Part shown: piece by piece, positions 40,982-50,969 of the stretch
Position numbering within the stretch: the first letter of the stretch is position 1
Layout of the letters: each line of letters starts with the position of its first letter
Assembly (NCBI GenBank): GCA_025846845.1
Contig: JAOYTL010000002.1
Location: 310,001 to 374,000 of the forward strand
Length of the DNA stretch: 64,000 bases
Direction: 5' to 3'
From: Alloboseaceae bacterium BT-24-1
GTDB taxonomy: Bacteria; Pseudomonadota; Alphaproteobacteria; Rhizobiales; Beijerinckiaceae
Program-made: the position numbers and the translations under genes
Notes under the pieces: model-generated
The model's database searches: none
Seen by the model: only the letters and a program-made list of their open reading frames with translations
Told to the model about the DNA's origin: nothing

Positions 40982-43057
40982 ATGGCCGATGCGTCCGAAG
41001 TCCTGAACCTGCCTGCCGGCAATCCCTTCGGGCGCGCCTGGGAGACGCCGTTCGGCCTGCCGCCGTTCGCGCAGATCACACCCGAGCATATCCGTGAGGC
41101 CTATCCGGCGGCGCTGGAGAAGCACCGGGCCGAGATCGAGGCGATCAAGGCCGAGACCGCCGCGCCCGACTTCGCCAACACGATCGAGGCGTTGGAACGC
41201 TCGGCCCGCGGCATGAGCCGGCTCGGCGGCGTGTTCTATAATCTCGCCGGGGCCGACACCAACGAGGCGCTGCAGGCGATCGAGCGCGAGATGTCGCCGG
41301 TGATGTCGCGGCATTGGTCGGCGATCATGATGGACCACGACCTGTTCGCCCGCGTCGATGCGGTGTTCGAGGCGCGCGCGAGCCTCGGGCTGGACGAAGA
41401 GCAACTGCGCCTGCTGGAGCGGACGCATCGCGGTTTCATCCGTTCGGGCGCGAAGCTCGAAGGCGAAGCCAAGGCCAGGTTAGCGGCGATCAATGAGCGG
41501 CTGGCGGGCCTCGGCACCAGCTTCGGCCAGAACCTGCTCAAGGACGAGGCGAGCTATGCGCTGATCGTCGAGGACGAGGCCGATCTCGACGGGCTGCCGT
41601 CCTTCGTTATCGCGGCGATGGCGCGCGCCGCCGCCGATCGCGGCCAGGACGGCAAGCATGCGGTGACGCTGTCGCGCTCGATCATCGAGCCGTTCCTGAC
41701 CTTCTCGACCCGGCGGAATTTACGCGAGCAGGCCTTCACCGCCTGGAGCAAGCGCGGCGAGAATGGGGCTGAGACCGACAACCGCGCCATTGTCGCCGAG
41801 ATGGTGAGCTTGAGGGCCGAGAAGGCCAAGCTCTTGGGCTTTGCCACCTTCGCCCATTTCAAGCTCGACGATTCCATGGCGAAGACGCCGGAGAACGTGC
41901 GCAACCTGCTCGAACTGGTCTGGAAGCCGGCCCGCGCCCGCGCCGGGCAGGAGGCGGCCGATCTTGCCGCGCTCGCCCAGAGCGAGGGCGAGAACGCTCC
42001 GATCCGCCCGTCCGACTGGCGCTTCTATGCCGAGAAGGTCCGGCAGAAGACCTATGCGCTCGATGAGGCCGTACTGAAGCCTTATCTCCAGCTCGACAAG
42101 ATCATCGCCGCCGCGTTCGACACCGCCGGCAAGCTGTTCGGGCTATCCTTCGCCGAGCGCCCGGAGCTGAAGGGCTATCACCCGGATGTGCGCATCTTCG
42201 AGGTGACTGAGACCGCCAGCGGCCGGCATATCGGCCTCTTCCTCGGCGATTACTTCGCCCGCGCTTCGAAGCGCTCGGGCGCCTGGATGAGTGCCTATCG
42301 CGGCCAGCGCAATTTCGACGGCGAGGTCCGGCCGATCATCGTCAACGTCTGCAACTTCGCCAAGCCGGCGGAAGGCAAGCCGGCGCTGCTCTCGATCGAC
42401 GACGCCCGCACGCTCTTCCACGAGTTCGGCCATGCCCTGCACGGCCTGCTCTCGGACGTGCATTACGGCTCGCTCGCCGGCACCTCGGTCTCGCGCGATT
42501 TCGTCGAACTGCCCTCGCAGCTCTACGAGCACTGGTTCCTGACGAAGGAGGTGATGCAGCGCTTCTGCCTGCATGCCGAGACGGGCGAACCGATCCCGGA
42601 TGCGCTGATCGAGAAGATCAAGCGGGCGCAGACCTTCAACCAGGGTTTTGCCACGGTGGAGTACACCTCCTCGGCGCTGGTCGATCTCGCCTTCCATTCG
42701 CTGGAGGCTCCCGCGGAGGTCGACCCGCTCGCATTCGAGGCGAAGGAACTGGCGCGGATCGGCATGCCCAGCGAGATCACCATGCGCCACCGCACGCCGC
42801 ATTTCTCGCATGTGTTCTCGGGCGACGGTTATTCGGCCGGCTATTACAGCTATCTCTGGTCGGAGGTGATGGACGCCGACGCCTTCAACGCCTTCATCGA
42901 GGCGGGCGACGTCTTCGCCGCCGAGGTCGCCGGCAAGCTCAAGCGCTACATCTATTCGGCCGGCGACACGCGCGATCCGGCCGAGGCCTATACGCTGTTC
43001 CGCGGCCGCCTGCCGACGCCGGATGCGCTGCTGGAGAAGCGCGGGCTGGCGGCGTAG
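40982..43057 (+). CDS. M3 family oligopeptidase (PrlC/Dcp type)
   Basis: A 691-residue cytoplasmic zinc metallopeptidase. The zinc motif is HEFGH (His480 to His484), preceded by FHEFGHALHGLLSDVHYGSLAGTSV and followed by the region with the third ligand; the C-terminus has HFSHVFSGDGYSAGYYSYLWSEV. This is the M3A group that includes oligopeptidase A (PrlC) and dipeptidyl carboxypeptidase (Dcp); the sequence alone does not settle which. ATG 40982 follows the NUDIX gene by 23 bp; the frame upstream is open but is a shadow. It degrades short peptides left by other proteases. Confidence 0.92.
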   Translation: MADASEVLNLPAGNPFGRAWETPFGLPPFAQITPEHIREAYPAALEKHRAEIEAIKAETAAPDFANTIEALERSARGMSRLGGVFYNLAGADTNEALQAIEREMSPVMSRHWSAIMMDHDLFARVDAVFEARASLGLDEEQLRLLERTHRGFIRSGAKLEGEAKARLAAINERLAGLGTSFGQNLLKDEASYALIVEDEADLDGLPSFVIAAMARAAADRGQDGKHAVTLSRSIIEPFLTFSTRRNLREQAFTAWSKRGENGAETDNRAIVAEMVSLRAEKAKLLGFATFAHFKLDDSMAKTPENVRNLLELVWKPARARAGQEAADLAALAQSEGENAPIRPSDWRFYAEKVRQKTYALDEAVLKPYLQLDKIIAAAFDTAGKLFGLSFAERPELKGYHPDVRIFEVTETASGRHIGLFLGDYFARASKRSGAWMSAYRGQRNFDGEVRPIIVNVCNFAKPAEGKPALLSIDDARTLFHEFGHALHGLLSDVHYGSLAGTSVSRDFVELPSQLYEHWFLTKEVMQRFCLHAETGEPIPDALIEKIKRAQTFNQGFATVEYTSSALVDLAFHSLEAPAEVDPLAFEAKELARIGMPSEITMRHRTPHFSHVFSGDGYSAGYYSYLWSEVMDADAFNAFIEAGDVFAAEVAGKLKRYIYSAGDTRDPAEAYTLFRGRLPTPDALLEKRGLAA

Positions 43058-43065
43058 CGCGAAGG

Positions 43066-43157
43066 CGTCATTCCCGGGCGGAGCGAAGCGCAGACCCGGG
43101 AATCTCAGGACCAGCTAGCTGGTTTCCGAGATGCTCGGGTCAAGCCCGAGCATGACG
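43066..43157. repeat. Composite palindromic repeat, copy 2
   Basis: The reverse-complement counterpart of the element at 18711-18806. ATTCCCGGG/CCCGGGAAT (43070-43078 and 43095-43103) and ATGCTCGGG/CCCGAGCAT (43131-43139 and 43145-43153) flank a third palindrome, CCAGCTAGCTGG (43111-43122). It lies between the stops of the M3 peptidase gene and the convergent lipoprotein gene. Confidence 0.8.
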
Positions 43158-43165
43158 TGGTGGTT

Positions 43166-43507
43166 TCACGGATAGCCGAACTTCGTCCGTGTCGCGCGAA
43201 TCTGGGCGATGGCTCCACCATCATTGCCGGCGGCGCAGCTCTTGCGGGCGGTGTCGATCTCGGCGCTGACGCGGGTGTGGACACCCTTGGTGGTGTGGCC
43301 GGTCTGCAGGTCGTTGTCCATCACCGCCTGGAAGCGGTCGACCTCGCCGGCGCAGCCCGTGCCGGTCGGCATGCGGAAGGTGTTCGGCGTGACGCCGGTC
43401 GGCGCCTGCTCGGGCGAGGGCGCCGGCGGTGGCCTGCCCGACGGCGTCTGGCAGGCGGCGAGGAGCAATGCGGTGAAAGCCGATACGAGGATCGATGTGG
43501 TGCGCAT
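43166..43507 (-). CDS. Small lipoprotein of unknown function
   Basis: A 113-residue protein with a lipoprotein signal peptide (SAFTALLLAAC, lipid-anchored Cys at about residue 20). A Pro-rich linker follows (SGRPPPAPSPEQAPTG), then a compact C-terminal domain with Cys residues at GTGCAGEVDRF and ARKSCAAGNDGGA that could pair. The family is not recognised. ATG 43507 is chosen because it starts the signal peptide; 91 upstream codons are open but are a shadow of other coding. It ends next to the repeat at 43066-43157. Confidence 0.7.
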   Translation of the reverse strand: MRTTSILVSAFTALLLAACQTPSGRPPPAPSPEQAPTGVTPNTFRMPTGTGCAGEVDRFQAVMDNDLQTGHTTKGVHTRVSAEIDTARKSCAAGNDGGAIAQIRATRTKFGYP

Positions 43508-43589
43508 GGGCAAGGCTCCGGCGGGTAGGGACGGAACCATGGTCGATTCCGTCTGCGAGGCAAAGCCTCCTCGCGGGAGCAAGGGCTGC

Positions 43590-44234
43590 TCAGTCCTGGC
43601 TGGGCATGAAGAGCGCGATGAGGGTGAAGAAACCCGCTGCCGCGACCGCCAGCCAGATCGCGTACAATCCGACCTGGCCATGCGCGAAAGCACCCAGGAG
43701 CGCGCCGCCGAGCAGGCTGAGCCAAAGCACGAAATGGCGCAGGAAGGCGAGCTTCGGTCCGCCGAGCAAGGCCCCGGCAAGCCGCTGCCCCATCTTGACC
43801 AGCGTTCCGGTCATGTAGGTCAGGCCGATCGTGACCTCGCCGTCGCGCTGGAAGACGGCATTCTCTGCGCCCATCGCCAGGGCGAGGGTGCCTGCGGCGG
43901 CCACGCTCTGCCCGGTGGTATCGAGCCCGGCCGACAGGGTCAGCGCCAGGGTCACGAAGGCGAGCACCGCGGCCTGGCGCCGTTGCTGGCCGACATGGCC
44001 GGCGAGCGAACCGCAGATCACGCCAAGAACGAAGAGAACGATGACCATGCCGGCAAGCGCGATGCCGCCCACGCGACGCTCCACCAACTCGATGCCGAGG
44101 CGGGTGGTGTTGCCGGTCATGAACGAGACGAAGAAGCCGCCGAGATTGAGGAAGCCGAGCGCGTCGATGAAGCCGGCCAGCCCGGAGAGGCCGATGGCGA
44201 GCCCAATGGCGGGACGATCATAGCGCAGCATCAA
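43590..44234 (-). CDS. DUF1275 (YoaK-like) membrane protein
   Basis: A 214-residue inner-membrane protein with six hydrophobic segments. The family motif is LSGLAGFIDALGFLNLGGFFVSFMTGNTTRLG near the N-terminus, with GAENAVFQRDGEVTIGLTYMTGTLVKMG in the middle. DUF1275 proteins are widespread, with no proven substrate. It starts at ATG 44234 or the next ATG (44231). It is divergent from the ComJ-like gene, with 150 bp between. Its downstream neighbour on the same strand is the small lipoprotein. Confidence 0.85.
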   Translation of the reverse strand: MMLRYDRPAIGLAIGLSGLAGFIDALGFLNLGGFFVSFMTGNTTRLGIELVERRVGGIALAGMVIVLFVLGVICGSLAGHVGQQRRQAAVLAFVTLALTLSAGLDTTGQSVAAAGTLALAMGAENAVFQRDGEVTIGLTYMTGTLVKMGQRLAGALLGGPKLAFLRHFVLWLSLLGGALLGAFAHGQVGLYAIWLAVAAAGFFTLIALFMPSQD

Positions 44235-44384
44235 GACGGCACTCCGGTTGTGCGGACCGGCCCCAATGCGCCATCGTCGGCCGAATCACATCATCAGGTT
44301 AATCCACAGACCTCACCCGTCATTCCCGCGCGCCGGAGCTTTGCGCACTTACTCCCGTCACATTTCGACAGAACGCTGGCCGCC

Positions 44385-44870
44385 ATGACCGTGCTGCACA
44401 CCATTGAGCTCGAAATCTTCGCCGACTACTTCCAGTTCTATCTGCAGGACGAAGCGGTCAACGAGGATTGGGGAGCGTTCTGGACCGATGAGACGGTGGA
44501 GCGGATGCTCGCCGTCGGCGAATGCTCCGTCGGCATCGCGACAGTGCGGAACATGAACGTCCCGGTCGTTGTCTCGGTGCATGACGCCGTGCCGGAGGCT
44601 GACTTCAGCGAATGGGAACTGGTCAACGAGTGTTCCTTCAGCGTGCGCTCGGGCCAGGTGATGGTGATCGGCTGCACCGAAGGCTCGCCGCAGGAGCGGG
44701 CGCGGTTTTCGCTCGCTCCCGGGCCCTATCGGGTGCGGGTCTCCTATGCGGGCCTCGACGCGCTGAGCGAGGACGGGCTGGAGGGCGACGATTTCTACCG
44801 TTTGCAGGTCTGGCCGGCGCCGCTTGCCGAGACGAGCACGCTGAAGGAGCGGGCAAGCGCTGCGGGGTGA
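44385..44870 (+). CDS. ComJ (competence inhibitor Nin)-like protein
   Basis: A 161-residue soluble protein. Its layout resembles Bacillus ComJ/Nin: an N-terminal strand FADYFQFYLQD, then FWTDETVERMLAVGECSVGIATVRN, a beta strand with CSFSVRSGQVMV, and a final FSLAPGPYRVRVSYAG. In Bacillus the protein binds and inhibits the DNA-entry nuclease NucA. I compare from memory of that sequence; no alignment could be run, so the assignment is tentative. Acidic N-terminal half fits an inhibitor. It starts at ATG 44385; the upstream open frame is a shadow. No nucA-like gene is nearby. Confidence 0.55.
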   Translation: MTVLHTIELEIFADYFQFYLQDEAVNEDWGAFWTDETVERMLAVGECSVGIATVRNMNVPVVVSVHDAVPEADFSEWELVNECSFSVRSGQVMVIGCTEGSPQERARFSLAPGPYRVRVSYAGLDALSEDGLEGDDFYRLQVWPAPLAETSTLKERASAAG

Positions 44871-44901
44871 GGGCTTGCAGAGTGGGATGAGAGGCGCGGG
44901 G

Positions 44902-45062
44902 AACCCCTCCCCCTTGTGGCAAGGGGCAGGGGTGGGGTTGCAAAGCCGGAACGATCGGCAGGGTCTGAGGGCTGTTGCTGCTGCCAGATCGCATTTCCTG
45001 CCGGCGATCACCAAGCGGCACCACCCCCATCCCCAGCCCTTCCCCACAAGGGGGAAGGGAGG
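44902..45062. repeat. Divergent G-run/C-run repeat pair
   Basis: CCCCTCCCCCTTGTGGC with AGGGGTGGGG (44902-44937) and, 80 bp on in inverted form, CACCACCCCCATCCCC with CCACAAGGGGGAAGGGAGG (45019-45062). The two blocks are inverted relative to each other. It is part of the long gap (44871-45439) between the ComJ-like gene and leuA and looks like a dispersed palindromic unit common in this group. Confidence 0.6.
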
Positions 45063-45149
45063 AGCCCAGGCGACGAGCGTTTCGCCAAGAAATCTATTGG
45101 GGGGAAGGCCCGCGTGGCGTAACGCACGAACGTTCAAGACCTCCAAGGC

Positions 45150-45178
45150 TTGCCTTCCTAGGCTGCGATCCGGTAGAC
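45150..45178 (+). promoter_or_regulatory. Candidate promoter of the leuA leader transcript
   Basis: TTGCCT (45150-45155) and GTAGAC (45173-45178), spaced 17 nt, about 85 bp before the leader peptide start. The -10 match is weak; other starts in the gap are possible. Confidence 0.35.
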
Positions 45179-45263
45179 AGCTTCCGTCGTCGAGGGATCG
45201 TTCGTGGCCGCATTCGCCACCCATGCCGAGAGCCAGAACCGCGCCATTGCGCGGACGGCCGGC

Positions 45264-45326
45264 ATGTGCGCTCCTTCGCGCGCTCCCTCGCTCCTTGGTC
45301 AGCTGCTTCTTCTTACCAGCCCCTGA
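45264..45326 (+). CDS. Leucine-rich leader peptide of leuA
   Basis: A 20-codon open frame starting ATG TGC GCT. Six of its codons are Leu (CTC CTT, then CTG CTT CTT CTT at 45303-45314), the end product of the pathway that leuA begins. The peptide reads MCAPSRAPSLLGQLLLLTSP, then TGA at 45324-45326. No perfect ribosome site is visible (GGACGG upstream at best). The stop codon lies inside the first arm of the hairpin system described at 45320-45418, as in attenuator leaders. Ribosome stalling at the Leu codons is inferred. Confidence 0.72.
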   Translation: MCAPSRAPSLLGQLLLLTSP

Positions 45327-45418
45327 GGGCCGGCCGGGCACCTGTGCCTGGGCGCTCAGGGGATGACGGGAACCAAGCCTTAGACCCCTCGCGCCCGCCG
45401 GAACCGAGATGCGGCGCG
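45320..45418 (+). promoter_or_regulatory. Alternative hairpins in the leuA leader, possible attenuator
   Basis: CCCCTGAG (45320-45327) pairs perfectly with CTCAGGGG (45355-45362), enclosing a CCGGGCAC/GTGCCTGG stem. The same right arm, as GGGCGCTCAGGGG (45350-45362), can pair instead with CCCCTCGCGCCC (45385-45396). CGCGCC (45390-45395) can also pair with GGCGCG (45413-45418). The structures are mutually exclusive. No T run follows, so control may be by Rho or by blocking ribosome access rather than by intrinsic termination. Confidence 0.55.
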
Positions 45419-45439
45419 TCCCGACCAAGGACAAGACTC

Positions 45440-47002
<1,563 letters not shown>

Positions 47003-47023
47003 CTTTCAGACTTCGCTTCTCGA

Positions 47024-47073
47024 TGAGCCGGTGTGCTGTGCTGTGACCAGCGCGGCACACCGGCTCATTTTTT
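47024..47073 (+). terminator. Terminator after leuA
   Basis: TGAGCCGGTGTGC (47024-47036) pairs perfectly with GCACACCGGCTCA (47055-47067) around an 18-nt loop, with six T residues to 47073. Twenty-two bp after the leuA stop. Confidence 0.9.
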
Positions 47074-47154
47074 GCTTGGGCGAGGGAACAAGGTCTGGAT
47101 TCGCGAAACAGGTGTCGCTCTCATGTGTGTGGGGATCACCGCGAGACAATTTCG

Positions 47155-49377
47155 ATGACGTTGCTGCGCCTGCTGTCGATGGGCGTCCTGGCCGTGCTGA
47201 GCGCGCAGCCCGTCGCGGCCTATGCGCCCGCCTCCGTGCCGGAGCAGGCAGAGCGCGCGCAGGAGCACGTCCGTCTCTGCATGGGCGCGATCGAGGCCGG
47301 GGGCAGGGAGCGGCGCGCCGCTTGCGACGAGGCCCTGAGCGGCGAATTCAACCGCGCTGTCCGCGCCGATCTGCTCGCCAGCCGCGGTTGGCTCTCCGAG
47401 GCCAGCAACGCGCTGAACGATGCGCTCCGTGATTTCGACGCCGCGCTCAAGGCGGTGCCGAATCATCTGGCCGCCCTGCGTGGCAGGGCGCATACGCTCT
47501 CCGAGCTCGGCCGGCACGTCGAAGCTGCGGCGCTGATCGAGCGGGCGATGGTCATCGGCGGGCGCGCCACGCTGCTCGCCGACCGTGCCCTGCTGCGCGA
47601 GCGCGCCGGCAACATCGCCGGAGCGCGGGCCGATCTCGATGGCGCGATTGCGCTCGATCCGTCCAACAGCTGGGCGCGCGGGACGCGGGGCCGGTTCCTG
47701 CAGGTCGAGGGCGAGCACGAGGCGGCTCTGGCCGATTTCGACGTTGCGCTCGCCATCGAGCCGGAGGTCACTTCCTATCACTATCGCCGAGGTCTCTCGC
47801 TCGCTGCGCTGGCGCGACCGCGCGAGGCGATCGCTGCCTTCGACGGTGCCTTGCGGCTGGAGCCGGCCGTCGCCCAGGTCTGGTTGGAGCGCGGGCGTGC
47901 CTTCGAGGCGCTCGGTCACGATGGGCCGGCGCTCGCCAGCTACGAGCGGGCGCTGCGCCTCGACGCACGCCACGAGGCCTCGCTGTCGCGGCGCGCCTTT
48001 CTCCTGCAGCGCACTGGCCGCACCGAGGAGGCGATAGCCGCCTATGACCGGCTGCTTGCGGTCCAGCCCAGCACCGCCTTCGGCTTGAACAACCGGGCCG
48101 GCCTGCTCGCCGGGCTCGGCCGGCGCGAGGAGGCGCTGCGCGATCTCGACCGCGCCGTCGCTCTCGTTCCGGATGACGGCAATGCGCTGCGCAATCGTGC
48201 GCAGCTGCTGTTGACGCTTGGCCGCAACGACCGGGCGCTGCGCGATCTCGACCGGGCCGGGCCCGGCCATGACGCCGGGGCCTGGCATGGCATGCGTGGC
48301 GACGCGCTGCTCGCGCTCGGCCGGCCTCAGCCGGCGCTGGAGGCCTATCGCGCCGCGCTCGCGCTGAAGCCGCAGGATCGTGCCACGCTGTTCGGGTTCG
48401 GGCTGGCGCAGGAAGTCCGCGGCGACCGGAGCGCGGCAGCTGCCGCCTATGGCGCGTTGCTCGCAGTCGATCCGGAGCATGAGGGGGCGCTTGAACGGCG
48501 CGAGGAATTGCTGCCGGTGCTCGGCCGTTCGATCGAGGTCTGGCCGGCGCGCCTCTCCGGGCTGTTGCGCGATGCGGGCGACGCCTATGAGCGGGAGCGT
48601 GAGGCGGTACAAGGCTTCTATCGCGCGCTGCGGCCTCAACCAAAGCCTCAGCCGGCCCTGGCCTTGCCGGCACCGCCGAATCCGCTTGCGGCGCTCGATG
48701 CGGCCCTCGCGCTCGACGCTTTCGACGTGCCACGCCTGATCCGGCGGGCCCAGTTCAGCATGGGCCAGCCGCAGCGGGAGGCGCAGGCGCGGGCCGATCT
48801 CGCCGTTGCCCTGCTGCTTGAGCCGGAGAACCCTGCGGCTCTCGTGCAGCGCGCCCGGCTGAGCTTCCGGGACGGTGCCTTCGCCGCGGCACAAGCCGAT
48901 GCGGAGGCGGCGCTGCGCAGCGAACCGCGCTCGATCGAGGCATTGTTCCAGCGCGCCCGGTCGCTGACGGCGCGCGGCCAATTGAGCGCTGCGCTGAAGG
49001 CCTATGACGATGTCGTCGCGGTCGCGCCTGCCAATGCCGCGGCTTTGCTCAATCGCGCTTTGCTGCTGCAGCACGCCCGCGAATACGACCGGGCGCTGGC
49101 CGATCTCGACGCCGCGGTCGCGGCCAACCGGGCTGACCCCGATGGGTGGGTGGCACGTGCCGCGCTGCGGACGGCACTCGGGCAGACCGACGCGGCGATC
49201 GCCGATTTCGACCGGGCGCTGTCGCTCGATGCGCGCCTCGGCCAGGCCTGGTATGGCCGTGCGCTCGCGCATCAGCGTCGCGGCGATGCGGCCGAAGCGG
49301 CGGCTGACTTCGCCAGGGCTCGCGCGCTCGATGCGCAGGCTGAGGAGCGCTATCGCGCCTTCGGCGTGGCGCCCTGA
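47155..49377 (+). CDS. Secreted TPR-repeat protein
   Basis: A 740-residue protein with a signal peptide (LLSMGVLAVLSAQPVAAYA) and a long series of tetratricopeptide repeats. At least fifteen copies of the ALADFDxALAIEPE-like unit can be seen (for example AIAAFDGALRLEPAVAQVWLERGRA, ALRDLDRAVALVPDDGNALRNRA and AIADFDRALSLDARLGQAWYGRALAHQ). A non-repeat segment separates two repeat blocks around residues 460-530. TPR arrays bind partner proteins or peptides; the partner is unknown. The start at ATG 47155 keeps the signal peptide at the N-terminus; ATG 47125 would add 10 residues. Confidence 0.85.
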   Translation: MTLLRLLSMGVLAVLSAQPVAAYAPASVPEQAERAQEHVRLCMGAIEAGGRERRAACDEALSGEFNRAVRADLLASRGWLSEASNALNDALRDFDAALKAVPNHLAALRGRAHTLSELGRHVEAAALIERAMVIGGRATLLADRALLRERAGNIAGARADLDGAIALDPSNSWARGTRGRFLQVEGEHEAALADFDVALAIEPEVTSYHYRRGLSLAALARPREAIAAFDGALRLEPAVAQVWLERGRAFEALGHDGPALASYERALRLDARHEASLSRRAFLLQRTGRTEEAIAAYDRLLAVQPSTAFGLNNRAGLLAGLGRREEALRDLDRAVALVPDDGNALRNRAQLLLTLGRNDRALRDLDRAGPGHDAGAWHGMRGDALLALGRPQPALEAYRAALALKPQDRATLFGFGLAQEVRGDRSAAAAAYGALLAVDPEHEGALERREELLPVLGRSIEVWPARLSGLLRDAGDAYEREREAVQGFYRALRPQPKPQPALALPAPPNPLAALDAALALDAFDVPRLIRRAQFSMGQPQREAQARADLAVALLLEPENPAALVQRARLSFRDGAFAAAQADAEAALRSEPRSIEALFQRARSLTARGQLSAALKAYDDVVAVAPANAAALLNRALLLQHAREYDRALADLDAAVAANRADPDGWVARAALRTALGQTDAAIADFDRALSLDARLGQAWYGRALAHQRRGDAAEAAADFARARALDAQAEERYRAFGVAP

Positions 49378-49491
49378 CGAAAGGGCATCACACGGGCCAG
49401 CCGCGATCGGGCTTGATCGTTGCCACGAACGACGCAAGGCCCTTCCTTAACCATTCGCGGGCAGCCTGAGCCCCCTAAACGAGCCCGCGCA

Positions 49492-50862
49492 ATGGCCGAC
49501 GAGACACAACGAGACTCACTGTTCGCGCCCGCCGCGCCGAATTCACGCCTGGCCATCTTCGGCGTCGACGATGCGACGCTCAAGCTCGCCAGGGAACTCG
49601 CTCCGACGCTGGACGCTGCGATCGATGCGGCGATTGCGCAGCATTTCGAGCGGCTGGATGCCCATCCGACGATGGGAGCCGCCTCGCGTGCGCACGGCGC
49701 AGGGTTGCGCGCCGAAATGGCGCAGCATGCCCGCACCCTGTTCGAGGGAACGTTCGACGAGGTGTATGCGGCATCGCTGCGGCGGGCCGTGCTGTGCGAG
49801 ACCGCCTCGCCCTTCGGCCCGCGCACCCATGCGGTCCTCGCGATGACGGCGATGCGCTCGCTGTTCCCCGAAATCGCCAGGCGGCACCGCTTCTCCCCGC
49901 GACAGACGGCGCGCGATTGCGTCAAGATCGCGGAGTTCCTGATCGTCGACCTCGTCAATGCGCTCGGCGACATCCATGCGATGAGGGCCGAGCAGACGAC
50001 ACGCTATGTGACGGACATCGCTGCGCTCGCCGACGATTTTCGCGAGCAGGTCGAACAGGTCTCGAGCGAGACGGGAGAGGCGGCGGCAACGCTCAGCCGG
50101 GTCGCGGAAAGCTCGGCTTCTGCTTCCCACCGGGCCGGCGAGACGTCCGATGCCAGCCGGCAGAGCTGGAACAAGGTGCGCGAGCGTGCGGCGCAGACCG
50201 TCGCCTCGATCGGGCAGTTGCAACAGTCGATCGGTGAGATCGACCGGCGGACGCAGGAAAGTGCCGAGGTCGCGGCCGAGACGGTCGCGGCGGCGGGAGA
50301 GGCGCGGCGAACCATCGAGAGCCTGGCGGCTCTCGTTTCCGAAGTCGGCTCCGTCGTCGGCCTGATCTCGGAGATTGCGGCGCAGACCAATCTGCTCGCC
50401 CTCAACGCGACCATCGAGGCGGCGCGTGCCGGCGAGGCTGGCCGCGGCTTTGCCGTGGTGGCGAGCGAGGTGAAGTCGCTGTCCGCCCAGACCAGCGGAG
50501 CGACGGAGGCGATCGGCAGCCGGATCGAGGCGATCCGGCAAGCGACCTCGCGCTGTGTCGGCGCGATGGCGCGGATCGATCAGTCGGTGTCCGGCATGGC
50601 CGGGAACACGTCGGCAGTTGCCGGCGCAGTCACACAGCAGTTTGCCATCAGCGAGGGTATCGCCCGGGACGTGCAGGCGACGACCGACGAGATCGAGGGG
50701 GCGCTGGCGCTCACGGCCGAGGCTATCAGCGCCATGGAGCGCGTCGGTGCGTCCGTCGACGAGATGAATCTGCGTTCGGCCGCCGTCGGCACGGTTGCTG
50801 CCGGGCTCGCCGAAAACCTGAACCGCTTCGTAAAATCAGTTTCCGACCGGCTCACCGCCTGA
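49492..50862 (+). CDS. Soluble chemoreceptor with a globin-like N-terminus
   Basis: A 456-residue cytoplasmic receptor without membrane segments. The N-terminal 170 residues (ELAPTLDAAIDAAIAQHFERLDAHP, HARTLFEGTFDEVYAASLRRA, ending in a long helix FLIVDLVNALGDIH) resemble the globin-coupled sensor domain of HemAT. In HemAT the proximal heme His follows a segment such as SIHLRIG; here the equivalent place reads VLCETASPFG with Cys102, so heme binding is doubtful. The C-terminal signalling domain is intact (EIAAQTNLLALNATIEAARAGEAGRGFAVVA from about residue 293). It signals to CheA/CheW if it works. GCGCA precedes the ATG. Confidence 0.75.
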   Translation: MADETQRDSLFAPAAPNSRLAIFGVDDATLKLARELAPTLDAAIDAAIAQHFERLDAHPTMGAASRAHGAGLRAEMAQHARTLFEGTFDEVYAASLRRAVLCETASPFGPRTHAVLAMTAMRSLFPEIARRHRFSPRQTARDCVKIAEFLIVDLVNALGDIHAMRAEQTTRYVTDIAALADDFREQVEQVSSETGEAAATLSRVAESSASASHRAGETSDASRQSWNKVRERAAQTVASIGQLQQSIGEIDRRTQESAEVAAETVAAAGEARRTIESLAALVSEVGSVVGLISEIAAQTNLLALNATIEAARAGEAGRGFAVVASEVKSLSAQTSGATEAIGSRIEAIRQATSRCVGAMARIDQSVSGMAGNTSAVAGAVTQQFAISEGIARDVQATTDEIEGALALTAEAISAMERVGASVDEMNLRSAAVGTVAAGLAENLNRFVKSVSDRLTA

Positions 50863-50969
50863 ATTGCCGTTTTGCGGTGGACGGCGCGCGCCGCTCGCTT
50901 GGCGCAGGCCCGATTCTTGCCACTATTCCGACCCGGTGCGCGTGCGCGCGATGGCTGGGAGCGGGGACA

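Noticed and set aside
43209..44384. Long plus-strand frame in front of the ComJ-like gene
   Set aside because: It runs antisense through the lipoprotein and DUF1275 genes, whose signal and membrane segments are clear. Only the part from ATG 44385 is protein-like.
47065..49437. A 790-codon open frame on the minus strand across the TPR gene
   Set aside because: It is the codon-position shadow of a GC-rich, repeat-containing gene on the plus strand. The plus strand has a signal peptide and regular TPR units; the antisense product is Arg/Gln-rich with no fold.
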